Origin: Neobittarella massiliensis (ex Bilen et al. 2018)
Lineage (GTDB): Bacteria; Bacillota; Clostridia; Oscillospirales; Ruminococcaceae
DNA: 42,622 nt
NCBI RefSeq assembly: GCF_900289145.1
Contig: NZ_OKQO01000013.1
Coordinates: 1-42,622 of the forward strand
Direction of reading: 5' to 3'
The first letter of the stretch is position 1. The number at the start of each line of letters is the position of its first letter. The notes below the pieces were generated by a model. That model saw only the letters and a program-made list of their open reading frames with translations. It did no database searches and was not told the DNA's origin. Positions 1 to 8,569 of this stretch are shown piece after piece. Both the position numbers and the translations under genes were made by a program.

Positions 1-1663
1 GGGCCGTCTTCTTCTGCAGTTTCCACACGCCGGAGAGACTGTCGGTGAGGGTGAGGTCGGTGCTGGCGGCGGCAAGACCGGGGGCGGTCTTATCGATCTT
101 GATCTCGTCTTCTTTTTTTACCGATACAGCGTTTTCTTTGGAGCTCTCGGCCTGCAGGTACACCGGCTTGCCGGAGAGCTCGTCGGTGTACTGCTGGACC
201 TTGTTCATCTCATCCAGCAGCACCTTGTCGCCGGCATTTTGCCTGTCGGTGATGCCGAACCGGTCGAAGTCGCCGGGGCAGAACTCGATCTTCACGTCCC
301 CGTTGTTCCAGCCGTTTTCGTTGGCTGGGGTGCGGATGTAGTGGTAGTCTTTGCCCGGCTCCAGCTGTTCCTCTTCCGGGGCGGCAGGGTCGTAGGGAAT
401 GAGCGGCTGCTCGGGTACCAGTTCGGTGCCAGAGTACTGGCGGGAACCGAAGAAGTCGTCGCTCATGACCTGACCGACGGTGACAGCTTTATTTTGGGGG
501 TTGTTGATCTTTACCCTATAGGTGATGGTATTGCCGGCGGCGGTACAGCCGAACGGTATACCGTCGGCAGCTACATCGATATCTTCGGTGAGGGGCTTGC
601 CGTCTACCACGATCTGCTGGCCCTCGGCCGCGGTGAGGATATCCAGCCCGGCGGTGGGGTATTTTTTGTATTTGTCGTCGCTCTGGGGGACGATGGTGAG
701 ATGGTCGTACACTACTTCCTGCCCGGCATCGGGGTGGGTGTTTTTGACGATGGCCTGCACGGTGACTATATCGCCGTCTTTCAGCTGCTTTTTCTGCTCG
801 TCGCTCATTTCGCTGCCGTCGGTGCCAAGCAGCTTGGTACTGACGAATTGCGGCGCATAGTGGGTGTAGCGGGCAGATTTAAAGGCCAGGTCTACTGTTG
901 AATCGGTGGGCAGAGTGCTCGTTTTATTCCAGATAATTGAACCGCTTATGCTCAACCACGCCTTATCCGTATTGGCGATACTGGCCTTCCGCTCAACAGT
1001 AATATGGCGGTTATCCAACCCCCAGGTGAGCTTTTTCGTATCATGATCATAAGCCAGCATTATATTTTGTTTCGCTTGCATCTCGGATGCGGTGAGGCCA
1101 TCGTCGTTTGTATAGCTATCAAATTTGTTTACCCCGTTAACACTGTGAAAATTCCATGAGGATACTGTTTTTTGGTCGCGGTTGCCATCAAGCCCTACCA
1201 CAAAATACTGGTTAATTTGTTGGTCAGTAGCTGTGACCGGTGGTTTTTCCGGTGTCAAATTCATCGTCGTTATTAAGTAGGTAAGGCTGGGGTGCAGTTT
1301 CATCTCGGTCTCGGCCACGATCTCCCAGCTGGCGTTCATAGAGAGGAGGTTTTTACTCGACACGCCTGAACCGGTATAATATCTTGTCTCGGGCTTTTGT
1401 GGGTGATCCCAATAAGACTTTACATCAGCCGCGTGCCAGCTGTTGCCGTCAGATAAAAGACCCAGCACACCTGCTGTGTCCTCTTCTGGGTGGCTGTAGT
1501 CAAATATCTCTTGCAGGTCAAAGCTTCCCACGAATTCGCTGCTGGAATCGTCTTCGGCTGCGGCCGCTGAAACGGCTGGCAGCCCCGGCGGCAGGCTGCC
1601 CACACACAGGGCCACCGCCAGCAGGCCGGCCAGCAGTCGGCCCTTGTTTAATTTTATCGACAT
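1..1663 (-). CDS. Secreted cell-surface protein, Ig-like, 3' end outside window
   Basis: At least 554 codons are present and the gene runs off the left edge. The start is ATG at 1663, about 8 bases behind a strong CAGGAGG site (1671-1678). The N-terminus is a classical signal peptide: a K/R-rich start (MSIKLNKGR), a Leu/Ala-rich core around residues 9-21 and an Ala-rich stretch near 30-36 that could be a cleavage site. The rest is polar, Ser/Thr/Asp-rich and has no recognisable enzyme motif. Close to the edge (about residues 520-554) the pattern D-K-T-A-P followed by a D-L-x-L-x-D-S-x-S-G strand resembles the bacterial Ig-like repeats of surface proteins. A cell-wall anchor, if any, lies outside. 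The middle (about 900-1450) looks less GC-rich than its surroundings. It is divergent from a membrane-anchored sigma factor and may be its regulon member (inference). Exact function unknown. Confidence 0.85.
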   Translation of the reverse strand, partial: MSIKLNKGRLLAGLLAVALCVGSLPPGLPAVSAAAAEDDSSSEFVGSFDLQEIFDYSHPEEDTAGVLGLLSDGNSWHAADVKSYWDHPQKPETRYYTGSGVSSKNLLSMNASWEIVAETEMKLHPSLTYLITTMNLTPEKPPVTATDQQINQYFVVGLDGNRDQKTVSSWNFHSVNGVNKFDSYTNDDGLTASEMQAKQNIMLAYDHDTKKLTWGLDNRHITVERKASIANTDKAWLSISGSIIWNKTSTLPTDSTVDLAFKSARYTHYAPQFVSTKLLGTDGSEMSDEQKKQLKDGDIVTVQAIVKNTHPDAGQEVVYDHLTIVPQSDDKYKKYPTAGLDILTAAEGQQIVVDGKPLTEDIDVAADGIPFGCTAAGNTITYRVKINNPQNKAVTVGQVMSDDFFGSRQYSGTELVPEQPLIPYDPAAPEEEQLEPGKDYHYIRTPANENGWNNGDVKIEFCPGDFDRFGITDRQNAGDKVLLDEMNKVQQYTDELSGKPVYLQAESSKENAVSVKKEDEIKIDKTAPGLAAASTDLTLTDSLSGVWKLQKKTA

Positions 1664-1713
1664 GATCGTTCCCTCCTGTTTTTCCACACACAGATATGAC
1701 ACGCTATATTTCT

Positions 1714-1743
1714 ATAATGTCGGGGCGCGGGGAAAAGGGACAA
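1714..1743 (-). promoter_or_regulatory. Candidate promoter of the surface-protein gene
   Basis: On the minus strand TTGTCC (1743-1738) and CATTAT (1719-1714) are 18 bases apart, about 50 bases before the start codon. The match to a sigma-A promoter is mediocre. The same TTGTC element followed by TTATA at nearly the same distance occurs in the divergent sigma-factor promoter, so a dedicated sigma factor is an alternative. Confidence 0.35.
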
Positions 1744-1798
1744 CTTTTTTGTAAAATATGGGATACCAGTGTTTTTTGTCGAATCTGCAGGCCGGCAA

Positions 1799-1807
1799 TG
1801 TTATAAT
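1799..1807 (+). promoter_or_regulatory. Extended -10 promoter of sigma-factor gene
   Basis: TGT-TATAAT is an extended -10 element; a TTGTCG at 1776-1781 lies 20 bases upstream, which is long for a -35. It is about 73 bases before the ATG at 1880 and is the only good -10 in the divergent intergenic space. Confidence 0.55.
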
Positions 1808-1879
1808 AGCAGCATATCTGCCATCGGTATGCCGTTTGTGCCGGCGATATATTTCGTTAAGACAGTGGGGGAAGATCGT

Positions 1880-3055
1880 ATGCAATTGACCCATCAGCAA
1901 TTGGGCGAGCTGCTGGTGCGCGCCAGACGGGGCGACCGGGCCGCCTTTGACGCGCTGTATGCCGCCACCGCCCCCATGCAGGCCGGACAGATACGGCGCT
2001 ATTTGGGCGACGACAAGGCCACCGATGATATTTTGCAGGGCGTGTACCTGGTGTTATGGCAAAATATTGGGCGGCTGTCGCAGCCGCGGGGGCTGGTGGC
2101 CTACCTAAACCGCATCACCTATAACCTGTGCATGAACTACCGCCGCCGACAGGCACGGGAGACCGAGCGCGTGCAGGGGGCAGGAGAGCTGGAGGACATT
2201 GCCGACCGCCGCGACCCGGTGGCCGCCTATGACGACCGCGAGGCGGTGCGCACCGCTTTGGGCTGGCTGAGCGAAAACGAGCTGGAGGCGGTGACCCTGC
2301 GCTACTTTGAGCAGCTGAAGATCGCCCAGGTGGCAGACAGGATGCACCTTTCGGAGCGGACGGTAAAACGGCTGTTGCGCGCGGCGCTGGACAAGATGCG
2401 GCAGGGGCTGCACTTTGTATTCCTCCCCCTCCCTCTGCCCCTGTTGCATTGGGGCGCGGCGCGCCCGGCCGGAGATAAGGGGCGGGCCGCGCGCCGGCTG
2501 CTGCCGGCGGGGATAGCGGCGATACTCTGCTGCTTTGGGGCGGCGGCCACGCTGCGGCCGATCGACATACAGGCCACCGTGCAGGACAGCCAGCCGGCGC
2601 GGCAGAAAACCGTACAAATACAGCTGCGCGGGCTGACCGGCAACAACCGGGTACAGATGTACGGGCCAAGTGGGAAAGCCGTGGCTTTGACCGAGCGGCG
2701 CCGCGGTGCAGTATACACCGCCACCGTGACCGAGGAGGGTGAATACACGGTGCGGGCCCGGTCGCCGGGTGGCACCCAGAGCCAAACGGCGGTGTATGTG
2801 CAGGGGGTGGACCGCCGGGGGCCACAGCTGCTGCACTTTATGCAAGACGGCAGCACGCTGACTTTACAGCTGGCGGATGACAGCGACCTGCAGGCGGTGA
2901 CCTGTGTGGGCAGCGACGGCGGTATATACCCGGGCAAACTGGACCGGGCGGCCAAGAGGGCTGTGTTTTCTATACCGCCGGGCGACTACACGGTGCAGGC
3001 GACCGACGTTTTGGGCAACGGATCGACCGGCACGGTGCACATGGACCTGGCCTAA
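1880..3055 (+). CDS. ECF-type sigma factor fused to a transmembrane segment and exported Ig-like domain
   Basis: 391 aa from ATG 1880, which follows a GGGGGA site. Residues about 15-90 are a sigma-70 region 2 (QGVYLVLWQNIGRL, AYLNRITYNLCMNYRRR) and about 122-176 a region 4 helix-turn-helix (ELEAVTLRYFEQLKIAQVAD, then LSERTVKRLLRAAL). A basic stretch (GRAARR, about 201-206) precedes one hydrophobic helix at about 207-224. The remaining ~165 residues should be outside the cell: a beta-rich region with a pattern typical of Ig-like surface repeats (GEYTVRARS; later GDYTVQATDVLGNGS). Usual ECF factors end soon after region 4, so this protein is about twice normal length. The predicted topology puts the sigma domain inside and the sensor or adhesion domain outside. 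No separate anti-sigma gene is visible next to it. It probably controls the divergent surface-protein gene and itself (inference). Confidence 0.88.
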   Translation: MQLTHQQLGELLVRARRGDRAAFDALYAATAPMQAGQIRRYLGDDKATDDILQGVYLVLWQNIGRLSQPRGLVAYLNRITYNLCMNYRRRQARETERVQGAGELEDIADRRDPVAAYDDREAVRTALGWLSENELEAVTLRYFEQLKIAQVADRMHLSERTVKRLLRAALDKMRQGLHFVFLPLPLPLLHWGAARPAGDKGRAARRLLPAGIAAILCCFGAAATLRPIDIQATVQDSQPARQKTVQIQLRGLTGNNRVQMYGPSGKAVALTERRRGAVYTATVTEEGEYTVRARSPGGTQSQTAVYVQGVDRRGPQLLHFMQDGSTLTLQLADDSDLQAVTCVGSDGGIYPGKLDRAAKRAVFSIPPGDYTVQATDVLGNGSTGTVHMDLA

Positions 3056-3063
3056 ATAAAAAA

Positions 3064-3100
3064 GAGGGCTGCCCCGCTCTGGCCGGGCGGCCCTCTTTTT
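3064..3100. terminator. Bidirectional terminator
   Basis: An 11-bp stem (3064-3074 with 3085-3095, one G-T pair) is followed by TTTTT on the plus strand and preceded by an A-run that gives a U-tract on the minus strand. It separates the convergent sigma-factor and CNNM/CorC genes. Confidence 0.9.
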
Positions 3101-3124
3101 ATCTGCTGCTGGGTTATGCAGCGG

Positions 3125-4414
3125 TCATCGATCCTCTTGTTCTGGCGGCGGGGGCGCGACTTTGATGAGCACCTTGAGGATGCGCTGGTCGTCTACCTGG
3201 GTGACCTCGACCTCCAGATTCTCGAAGGTGAAGCGCTCGCCTTTTTGGGGGATGTGCTCGAACTCCTCCAGCACCCAACCGCTGACGCTGGTGGCGTCGA
3301 AATCGTAGCCGTCGGTGTCAAAGCCCAGCTTCTCGAGCATGTCGTAGACATTTAAGTCGCCGCTGACCTCGTACAGGTCCTCTCCCACCGGGATGATGGA
3401 GTAGGTGATCTCCTCGTGTTCGTCCCAGATATCGCCCACCAGCTCTTCGAGCAGGTCTTCGAGGGTGACGATGCCCAGGGTGCCGCCGTACTGGTCGGTG
3501 ACCACGGCCATGTGCAACTTCTCGCGCTGCAGCTCGCGCAGCAGCTGCGAGATATTTTTGGTGGGGGGCACATACAGCGCCTTTTGCAGGATATCGGCCA
3601 CCTTAAAATTCTGGCCTTTACACAGGCGCATGACGAACTCCTGCTGGTTGAGGATGCCGATGATGTTGTCTATGTTTTTTTCGTACACCGGGATGCGGGA
3701 GTACCGCTCGGCAAAAAACAGGTCGCGTATCTCGTCGATATCGTCGCCCACCTCGACCCCAACCACGTCGACGCGGGGGGTGAGCACCTCGTTGACGGTG
3801 ATCTCGTCGAACTCCAGCGCGGAGCGCACCAGCTCGCTCTCCTGGCTCTCGAGCACGCCTTCCTGGCCGATCTCCTCGACGATGACTTTGAGCTCGTCTT
3901 CGGTGACCGAGGGCTGGGCGGTGACTTCGCCCATTGAGCCCTGCAGCTTTTTAGAGACCACATTTTTGAGCTTGCTGAACATCCACACAAAGGGGGCAAA
4001 CACCTTCATGAGCACCCGCAGCGTGCCGGCAGAGAACATGGCAAAGCTCTCGGAGTACTCGTTGGCTACCGACTTGGGCAGCACCTCGCCGAAAATGAGC
4101 ACCACGATGGTCATGACCAGGGTGGACACACCCGCGCCGCTGGCGCCCAGCAGGGCGGTGAACAGCACGGTGCCGATAGAGGCGGAGGCGATGTTGACGA
4201 TGTTGTTGCCGATGAGGATGGTGGAGATCGCCTTGTCGAACTGCTCGGCCACGTCGAGCGCGCGCGACGCCTTTTTTGAGCCGCCTTTAGCCAGCTTTTT
4301 GAGCCGGATGCGGTTGACGGTGGACAGCGCGGTCTCGGACGCCGAGAAAAATGCCGACAGTGCAACTAAAACGACGATGAGCATGATAAACAGGCCTATA
4401 CTGCCATCTTCCAA
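3125..4414 (-). CDS. Hemolysin-family membrane protein (CNNM/DUF21 - CBS pair - CorC_HlyC)
   Basis: About 429 aa. N-terminal DUF21/CNNM membrane domain (residues about 5-180, with SAFFSASETALSTVN and GEVLPKS), a CBS pair (about 205-325, starting VLTPRVDVVGVEV) and a C-terminal CorC_HlyC domain that may bind small ligands. Relatives are Mg2+/Co2+ resistance or efflux proteins; 'hemolysin' is a historical label. Start choice: TTG at 4414 (MEDGSIGLF...) lies 11 bases behind AAAGGAG and gives the N-terminus usual for the family; a GTG at 4426 overlaps that ribosome site and is less likely. It is a single-gene unit with its own promoter and terminator. Confidence 0.9.
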   Translation of the reverse strand: MEDGSIGLFIMLIVVLVALSAFFSASETALSTVNRIRLKKLAKGGSKKASRALDVAEQFDKAISTILIGNNIVNIASASIGTVLFTALLGASGAGVSTLVMTIVVLIFGEVLPKSVANEYSESFAMFSAGTLRVLMKVFAPFVWMFSKLKNVVSKKLQGSMGEVTAQPSVTEDELKVIVEEIGQEGVLESQESELVRSALEFDEITVNEVLTPRVDVVGVEVGDDIDEIRDLFFAERYSRIPVYEKNIDNIIGILNQQEFVMRLCKGQNFKVADILQKALYVPPTKNISQLLRELQREKLHMAVVTDQYGGTLGIVTLEDLLEELVGDIWDEHEEITYSIIPVGEDLYEVSGDLNVYDMLEKLGFDTDGYDFDATSVSGWVLEEFEHIPQKGERFTFENLEVEVTQVDDQRILKVLIKVAPPPPEQEDR

Positions 4415-4498
4415 TGTAGGTAACACTCCTTTTTTATGATGACGGTTGGTGGCGGGCGTGCAAATAGCCCTTACTTGAGATTTGTTCGTATCATTTCT

Positions 4499-4527
4499 AC
4501 TATAGCAAAAACCCGCTTATGCTGCAA
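4499..4527 (-). promoter_or_regulatory. Sigma-A promoter of the CNNM/CorC gene
   Basis: TTGCAG (4527-4522), 17-base spacer, TATAGT (4504-4499) on the minus strand. Confidence 0.7.
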
Positions 4528-4607
4528 GAGAAACTACAGGATAGACCGCGTCCAAAAAATATTGGAAAACGGTCGGGCGGCCGGGCGGCGAGAAACGGCC
4601 GGGCAGG

Positions 4608-4636
4608 TTGTGTTTGGCGGCGTTTCATCGTATACT
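4608..4636 (+). promoter_or_regulatory. Sigma-A promoter of the AI-2E-type permease gene
   Basis: TTGTGT (4608-4613), 17-base spacer, TATACT (4631-4636), 44 bases before the start codon. Confidence 0.6.
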
Positions 4637-4679
4637 GGGACTGTATGTTTTTTACATCTGCAAAGAGAGGTCTCTATCT

Positions 4680-5903
4680 ATGAACAGAAAAAGAGTCTCG
4701 CACATCTTTTACCGGGCGCTGCCGGGCGTGGTGGTGGTGTGCACCGGTGTTTTGCTGTTTGTGCTGTGCATCAACTTTAAGGGCATCGCCCAGTCGATAC
4801 AGCAGTTCAGCGGTATTTTGACGCCATTTTTTGCCGCCTTTGCCATCGCCTACGTGCTGAGCACCCCGCTCAATTACCTGGAGCGCAAATGGCTCAAGGG
4901 CATACGCAGCCCCCGGCTGCGGCGGCTGGTGGCGGCGCTGCTGGTGTACACGATGGCCCTGCTGATCGTGGCCGCATTTATTGCGGTGGTGCTGCCCCAG
5001 GTGGTGCTGAGCGTGCGCACGCTGCTGGAGTACATACCCGGCTGGTACAAACAGCTGGAGTCGCTGGTGCGCACCACGCTGGCCGAGCACTCGTTTGACC
5101 CGGCCAAGGTCACCGACCTGTTCGCCTCGTGGGAGGTGTACCTGGTACAGGCGCTGGATATCGCCAAGCAGACGCTGCCCAAGCTGCTGGACTTTTCGCT
5201 CTCGATCGGGTCGTTCGTGCTCAACATTTTGGTGGCGCTGGTGGCCAGCATCTACCTGCTGTTTAATAAGGAGCGCTTTTGCTCGCAGGCCAAGCGGCTG
5301 CTGTACGCCACGGTGCGCCGCAGTACTGCCGACAAGACCATATCGGTGGTGGACCTGAGCCACCGCACCTTTGGCGGCTTTTTATCGGGCAAGCTGATCG
5401 ACTCGCTGATCATCGGCATCATCTGTTTTGTGGGCTGCAGCCTGATGAAGATGCCGTTTGCCCTGCTGGTGAGCGTGGTCATTGGGGTGACCAACATCAT
5501 CCCCTTTTTTGGGCCGATCATCGGCGCGGTACCGGCGGCGTTCATCATCCTCATCGCCGAGCCCATCAAGGCACTGTGGTTCGTGCTGTTCGTCATCGCG
5601 CTGCAGCAGTTCGACGGCAACTTTTTGGGGCCCAAGATCCTGGGGCAATCCACCGGTCTCTCGGCTTTTTGGGTGATGTTCTCCATCCTTATCGCCGGGC
5701 ACTTTTTGGGGGTGCTGGGCATGGTCGTGGGGGTGCCCATGTTCTCGGTCATCTATGTGCTCACCAAATCGCTGGTGGAGGAGCGGCTTAAAAAGCGCGG
5801 CATGCCCACCGACGCCGAGACCTACAAAGCGGCAGGGCCGGTGGCCCCGGTAGAGGAGGACGTACCCGTCAGGCCGCCGGTGGCCGAGACGTTTGAGCGC
5901 TGA
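4680..5903 (+). CDS. AI-2E family transporter (PerM/YtvI-like permease)
   Basis: 407 aa, ATG at 4680 with AGAGAGG about 9 bases upstream. A polytopic membrane protein, about eight segments, in the usual AI-2E family arrangement: paired N-terminal helices (about 12-32 and 38-58), a central extracytoplasmic loop (about 100-160), then the conserved C-terminal half with GGFLSGKLIDS, TNIIPFFGPIIGAVPAA and NFLGPKILGQSTGLS. Despite the family name most Gram-positive members are not proven AI-2 exporters; some are Na+/H+ antiporters, so the substrate is unknown. The last ~35 residues are a Pro/Glu/Val-rich cytoplasmic tail. It stands alone between a promoter and a strong terminator. Confidence 0.92.
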   Translation: MNRKRVSHIFYRALPGVVVVCTGVLLFVLCINFKGIAQSIQQFSGILTPFFAAFAIAYVLSTPLNYLERKWLKGIRSPRLRRLVAALLVYTMALLIVAAFIAVVLPQVVLSVRTLLEYIPGWYKQLESLVRTTLAEHSFDPAKVTDLFASWEVYLVQALDIAKQTLPKLLDFSLSIGSFVLNILVALVASIYLLFNKERFCSQAKRLLYATVRRSTADKTISVVDLSHRTFGGFLSGKLIDSLIIGIICFVGCSLMKMPFALLVSVVIGVTNIIPFFGPIIGAVPAAFIILIAEPIKALWFVLFVIALQQFDGNFLGPKILGQSTGLSAFWVMFSILIAGHFLGVLGMVVGVPMFSVIYVLTKSLVEERLKKRGMPTDAETYKAAGPVAPVEEDVPVRPPVAETFER

Positions 5904-6005
5904 GCGGTCGCGGATCGAGACCGGGATGTGGAATTATGTACCGGCCCTGCCGCTTGCCGGTACGCCGGGGCTTTGTTTGGGGCCTTGATCGAGGCTTTTA
6001 CAAAA

Positions 6006-6032
6006 AAGAGCACGGCGAAACGCCGTGCTCTT
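6006..6032. terminator. Bidirectional terminator
   Basis: A 12-bp stem (6006-6017 with 6021-6032) with an AAA loop, an A-run on the left and a T-run on the right; it serves the permease gene and the convergent methyltransferase gene. Confidence 0.92.
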
Positions 6033-6079
6033 TTTTGCTCTCTATTGCCGCGGGTAGGGCGGCGATGGGCGGCACCTGT

Positions 6080-6916
6080 TCACTGCCTTGTGAGCAGTAC
6101 CGCCAGCGTTGGGCTGCTCTGCCGATACGGGGCGCCGGATACGTCGCCGTAGCAGGCACACACCGCAAACCCGGCGGCCTGCACTTCGGCGGCGAGACTC
6201 TCGCGGGTAAAGTAGGTATCCCACAGGTAAAAGCGGCGGATCTCGGTTTCGGTGATGACGGCCGTTTGGCGCAGGGTGAGATCGTCGGCAAAGTAGCCGG
6301 CACTGTTTACTTCCAGGTGTGCAGCGGGGCTCCAAAATCCACCGGCGGGGTGGTCTTCCCAGCTGCGGCCGCAGGTAAAGTCGCTGTACTGCCGCATGGA
6401 GAATACATCCAGCAGCAGTTTTCCACCGGGTCTTAGTGCGCGGTGAATCTTTTGCAGTACGGTTTTTCTATCCTCGCCCGACAGAGCACCGTAGTCGCAG
6501 TAGATGAGTGTAGCCAGATCAAAAGCGGCACGGGACGACAGCTGGAGGTAGTTTTGACAGACATAGCGAATATCCAGCCGCTGTTTTTGGGCCGCAGCAG
6601 TCGCATAGTTTATGGAGCGGGATGAAAAATCGACACCTGTGACCCGGTATCCCGCCCGGCAGAACCGCTCGGCGTACAGGCCGGGGCCGCAGCCGACATC
6701 CAACAGCGACCGGTACTCCTGTGGGGGCAATATTTCTTTGATCCACGCCACCGAGCGGTCGATAAACCGATGGGGACGGCTGGCGCCATCAAATGCAGGG
6801 TCGAGATGGGCGGCCAGCATCTGGCTGGATATGTGCGCGTCGGTCCAGATGCTGACATCGCTGGGGGCGTAGGCGGTGGCCGGGGGCTGCAGGCAGGCGG
6901 CTAGTTGATGATACAT
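6080..6916 (-). CDS. Class I SAM-dependent methyltransferase
   Basis: 278 aa, ATG at 6916 with GAGAGG upstream. A Rossmann methyltransferase domain starts around residue 65 with motif I LLDVGCGPGLYAERF, the acidic motif II VTGVDFSSRSI and motif IV around DLATLIYCDYGALS; RPGGKLLLDVFS is the post-IV strand. The C-terminal half (about 170-275) contains an all-beta insertion common in small-molecule methyltransferases. The substrate cannot be told from sequence. It is divergent from the DNA-alkylation repair gene across 139 bases, but there is no other sign of a shared job. Confidence 0.9.
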   Translation of the reverse strand: MYHQLAACLQPPATAYAPSDVSIWTDAHISSQMLAAHLDPAFDGASRPHRFIDRSVAWIKEILPPQEYRSLLDVGCGPGLYAERFCRAGYRVTGVDFSSRSINYATAAAQKQRLDIRYVCQNYLQLSSRAAFDLATLIYCDYGALSGEDRKTVLQKIHRALRPGGKLLLDVFSMRQYSDFTCGRSWEDHPAGGFWSPAAHLEVNSAGYFADDLTLRQTAVITETEIRRFYLWDTYFTRESLAAEVQAAGFAVCACYGDVSGAPYRQSSPTLAVLLTRQ

Positions 6917-7055
6917 CGCAGTTTTTCCTCTCTAGATAAAAAGGGGTATGAAGATCGTTTTTTGACAATGTGTACCGTTTCGCTCTTTTAAAAAGCGGCC
7001 ATATTTTACAGGCATGCAGAAGTGTTTTTGCAGTGTGACTTGAAGGGACGAGCAT

Positions 7056-8162
7056 ATGCCAGACCTGATGAAAAACAAATACTATCATGTTGATGCGCTC
7101 CACGAATTGGCTCTGCGCATAAAGGCCGTATATCCCACATTCGAAGCGGCTGCTTTTATTGCCGACATCATAGATGACACTTGGGACGCACGAAAGCTAA
7201 AAGAGCGCATGCGGCGTGTCACCATTTACCTGGGCAGGTATCTACCGGCAGATTATGGCCGGGCGCTCGCTATTATAGATCAGGTCATCGTGCGTTATCC
7301 CATCGGGTTTCACCAAAATGCCTGTGCATGTTTTCCTGATTATGTTGAGGTATATGGGCAGGATGTGTGTAACTGGGACCTGTCGATGGCGGCTTTAGAG
7401 CGGTATACCCCTTACGCTACTGCCGAATTTGCTGTAAGGCCGTTTATCATACATCACGAAGAACGCATGATGCGGCAGATGTCCATCTGGGCCAGTCATG
7501 AAGATGCATTTGTGCGGCGGCTGGCCAGCGAGGGCTGCCGCCCACAACTGCCCTGGGGCCAGGCGCTGCCCAGCTTTAAAAAAGATCCGTCGCCAGTGCT
7601 CGGCATCCTGGAACAGCTGAAGACCGATCCATCGGTCCATGTCCGCAAAAGCGTGGCCAACAATCTCAATGATATATCTAAAACACATCCCGACCTGGTC
7701 GTAACGATCGCCAGAGAGTGGTACGGAAAGCACCCATATACCGATTGGATCGTAAAACGCGGGTGCCGATCTCTCCTTAAAAAAGGTGATCGGGGCGCGC
7801 TGGATATCTTTGGCCTTTCTGCTGTCGACTGTGTAGACATTATCGACTTTTCACTGGGGGCATCGGCCGTCTCGATCGGAGAGAGCCTGCCTTTTTCCGT
7901 TTGTATAGAGGCCAAAAGAACAGCTCGGTTACGGCTGGAATACAGCATCGATTATGTAAAGTCGGGCGGCAAAAAGAGCCGCAAAATATTTTTTATATCC
8001 GAGATATCCCTAAAGGCGGGACAGAGAAAGCGCTACGACAAAACGCATTCTTTCGCCGATCTAAGCACGAGAAACCACTATCCAGGAACGCATTCTATTG
8101 CGCTCATCATCGGCGGCACCCAGCAGGATGTACTGCATTTTGAGGTATTGGCAGCAAAATAG
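7056..8162 (+). CDS. DNA alkylation repair protein, AlkC/AlkD-like HEAT-repeat family
   Basis: 368 aa, ATG at 7056 behind AAGGGAC. The central part has the family signature: VRRLASEGCRPQLPWG, then a VHVRKSVANNLNDISKTHPD block. This HEAT-like superhelix is known to bind alkylated DNA and release N3/N7-alkyl purines. The C-terminal third (about 265-368) is a beta-rich extension typical of the longer AlkC-like members (SLKAGQRKRYDKTHSFADLSTR). Expected role: cytoplasmic base-excision repair of alkylation damage. Local base composition is lower in GC than its neighbours, which hints at acquisition by transfer (inference). Single gene, convergent with the PPC-domain gene. Confidence 0.88.
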   Translation: MPDLMKNKYYHVDALHELALRIKAVYPTFEAAAFIADIIDDTWDARKLKERMRRVTIYLGRYLPADYGRALAIIDQVIVRYPIGFHQNACACFPDYVEVYGQDVCNWDLSMAALERYTPYATAEFAVRPFIIHHEERMMRQMSIWASHEDAFVRRLASEGCRPQLPWGQALPSFKKDPSPVLGILEQLKTDPSVHVRKSVANNLNDISKTHPDLVVTIAREWYGKHPYTDWIVKRGCRSLLKKGDRGALDIFGLSAVDCVDIIDFSLGASAVSIGESLPFSVCIEAKRTARLRLEYSIDYVKSGGKKSRKIFFISEISLKAGQRKRYDKTHSFADLSTRNHYPGTHSIALIIGGTQQDVLHFEVLAAK

Positions 8163-8569
8163 CCTGATCGGCAGGCAGATACGATGTACCGCCGATATTC
8201 GGGCCCGCTTTTACCCGATAAAAAGAAAACAGCCACAGATACCTCTCTGCAGCTGCTCGAGACGATGGACAAAATGATAGCAGCAGTAGATCAAGAGGTA
8301 AGGCACAAAAACAGAACTGCCAACGCAGTCTGTTTTACCTGTGCTACTGATCTTTGCCGCTCTTTTCCGGCCGGCACCGCTGATCGCTCGGTGCCGGGCA
8401 CGCCGGATACACATCACCTGTTTCTCCCGTATTTTATAGGGTCTAATCGAAACATTTTGGGAAGGCCACCGGTAAAGATCGGGGGCACGGTGCGGACCCT
8501 GTACCGCACCGGTGCTCCCCGACAGCGCTGCGGACCCGGCCGCTCGAGGAACGGTGCCGCCCGAAAGCT
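8163..8569. other. Intergenic region with two GC-rich hairpins, no gene seen
   Basis: Lies between convergent genes. Two stable hairpins: 8371-8379 with 8389-8397 (9 bp) and a bulged longer one at 8481-8520. Neither has a T-run on either side, so they are not classical terminators. An open frame crosses the region but is mostly the antisense of the PPC gene and has no ribosome site; I do not call it. Confidence 0.5.
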
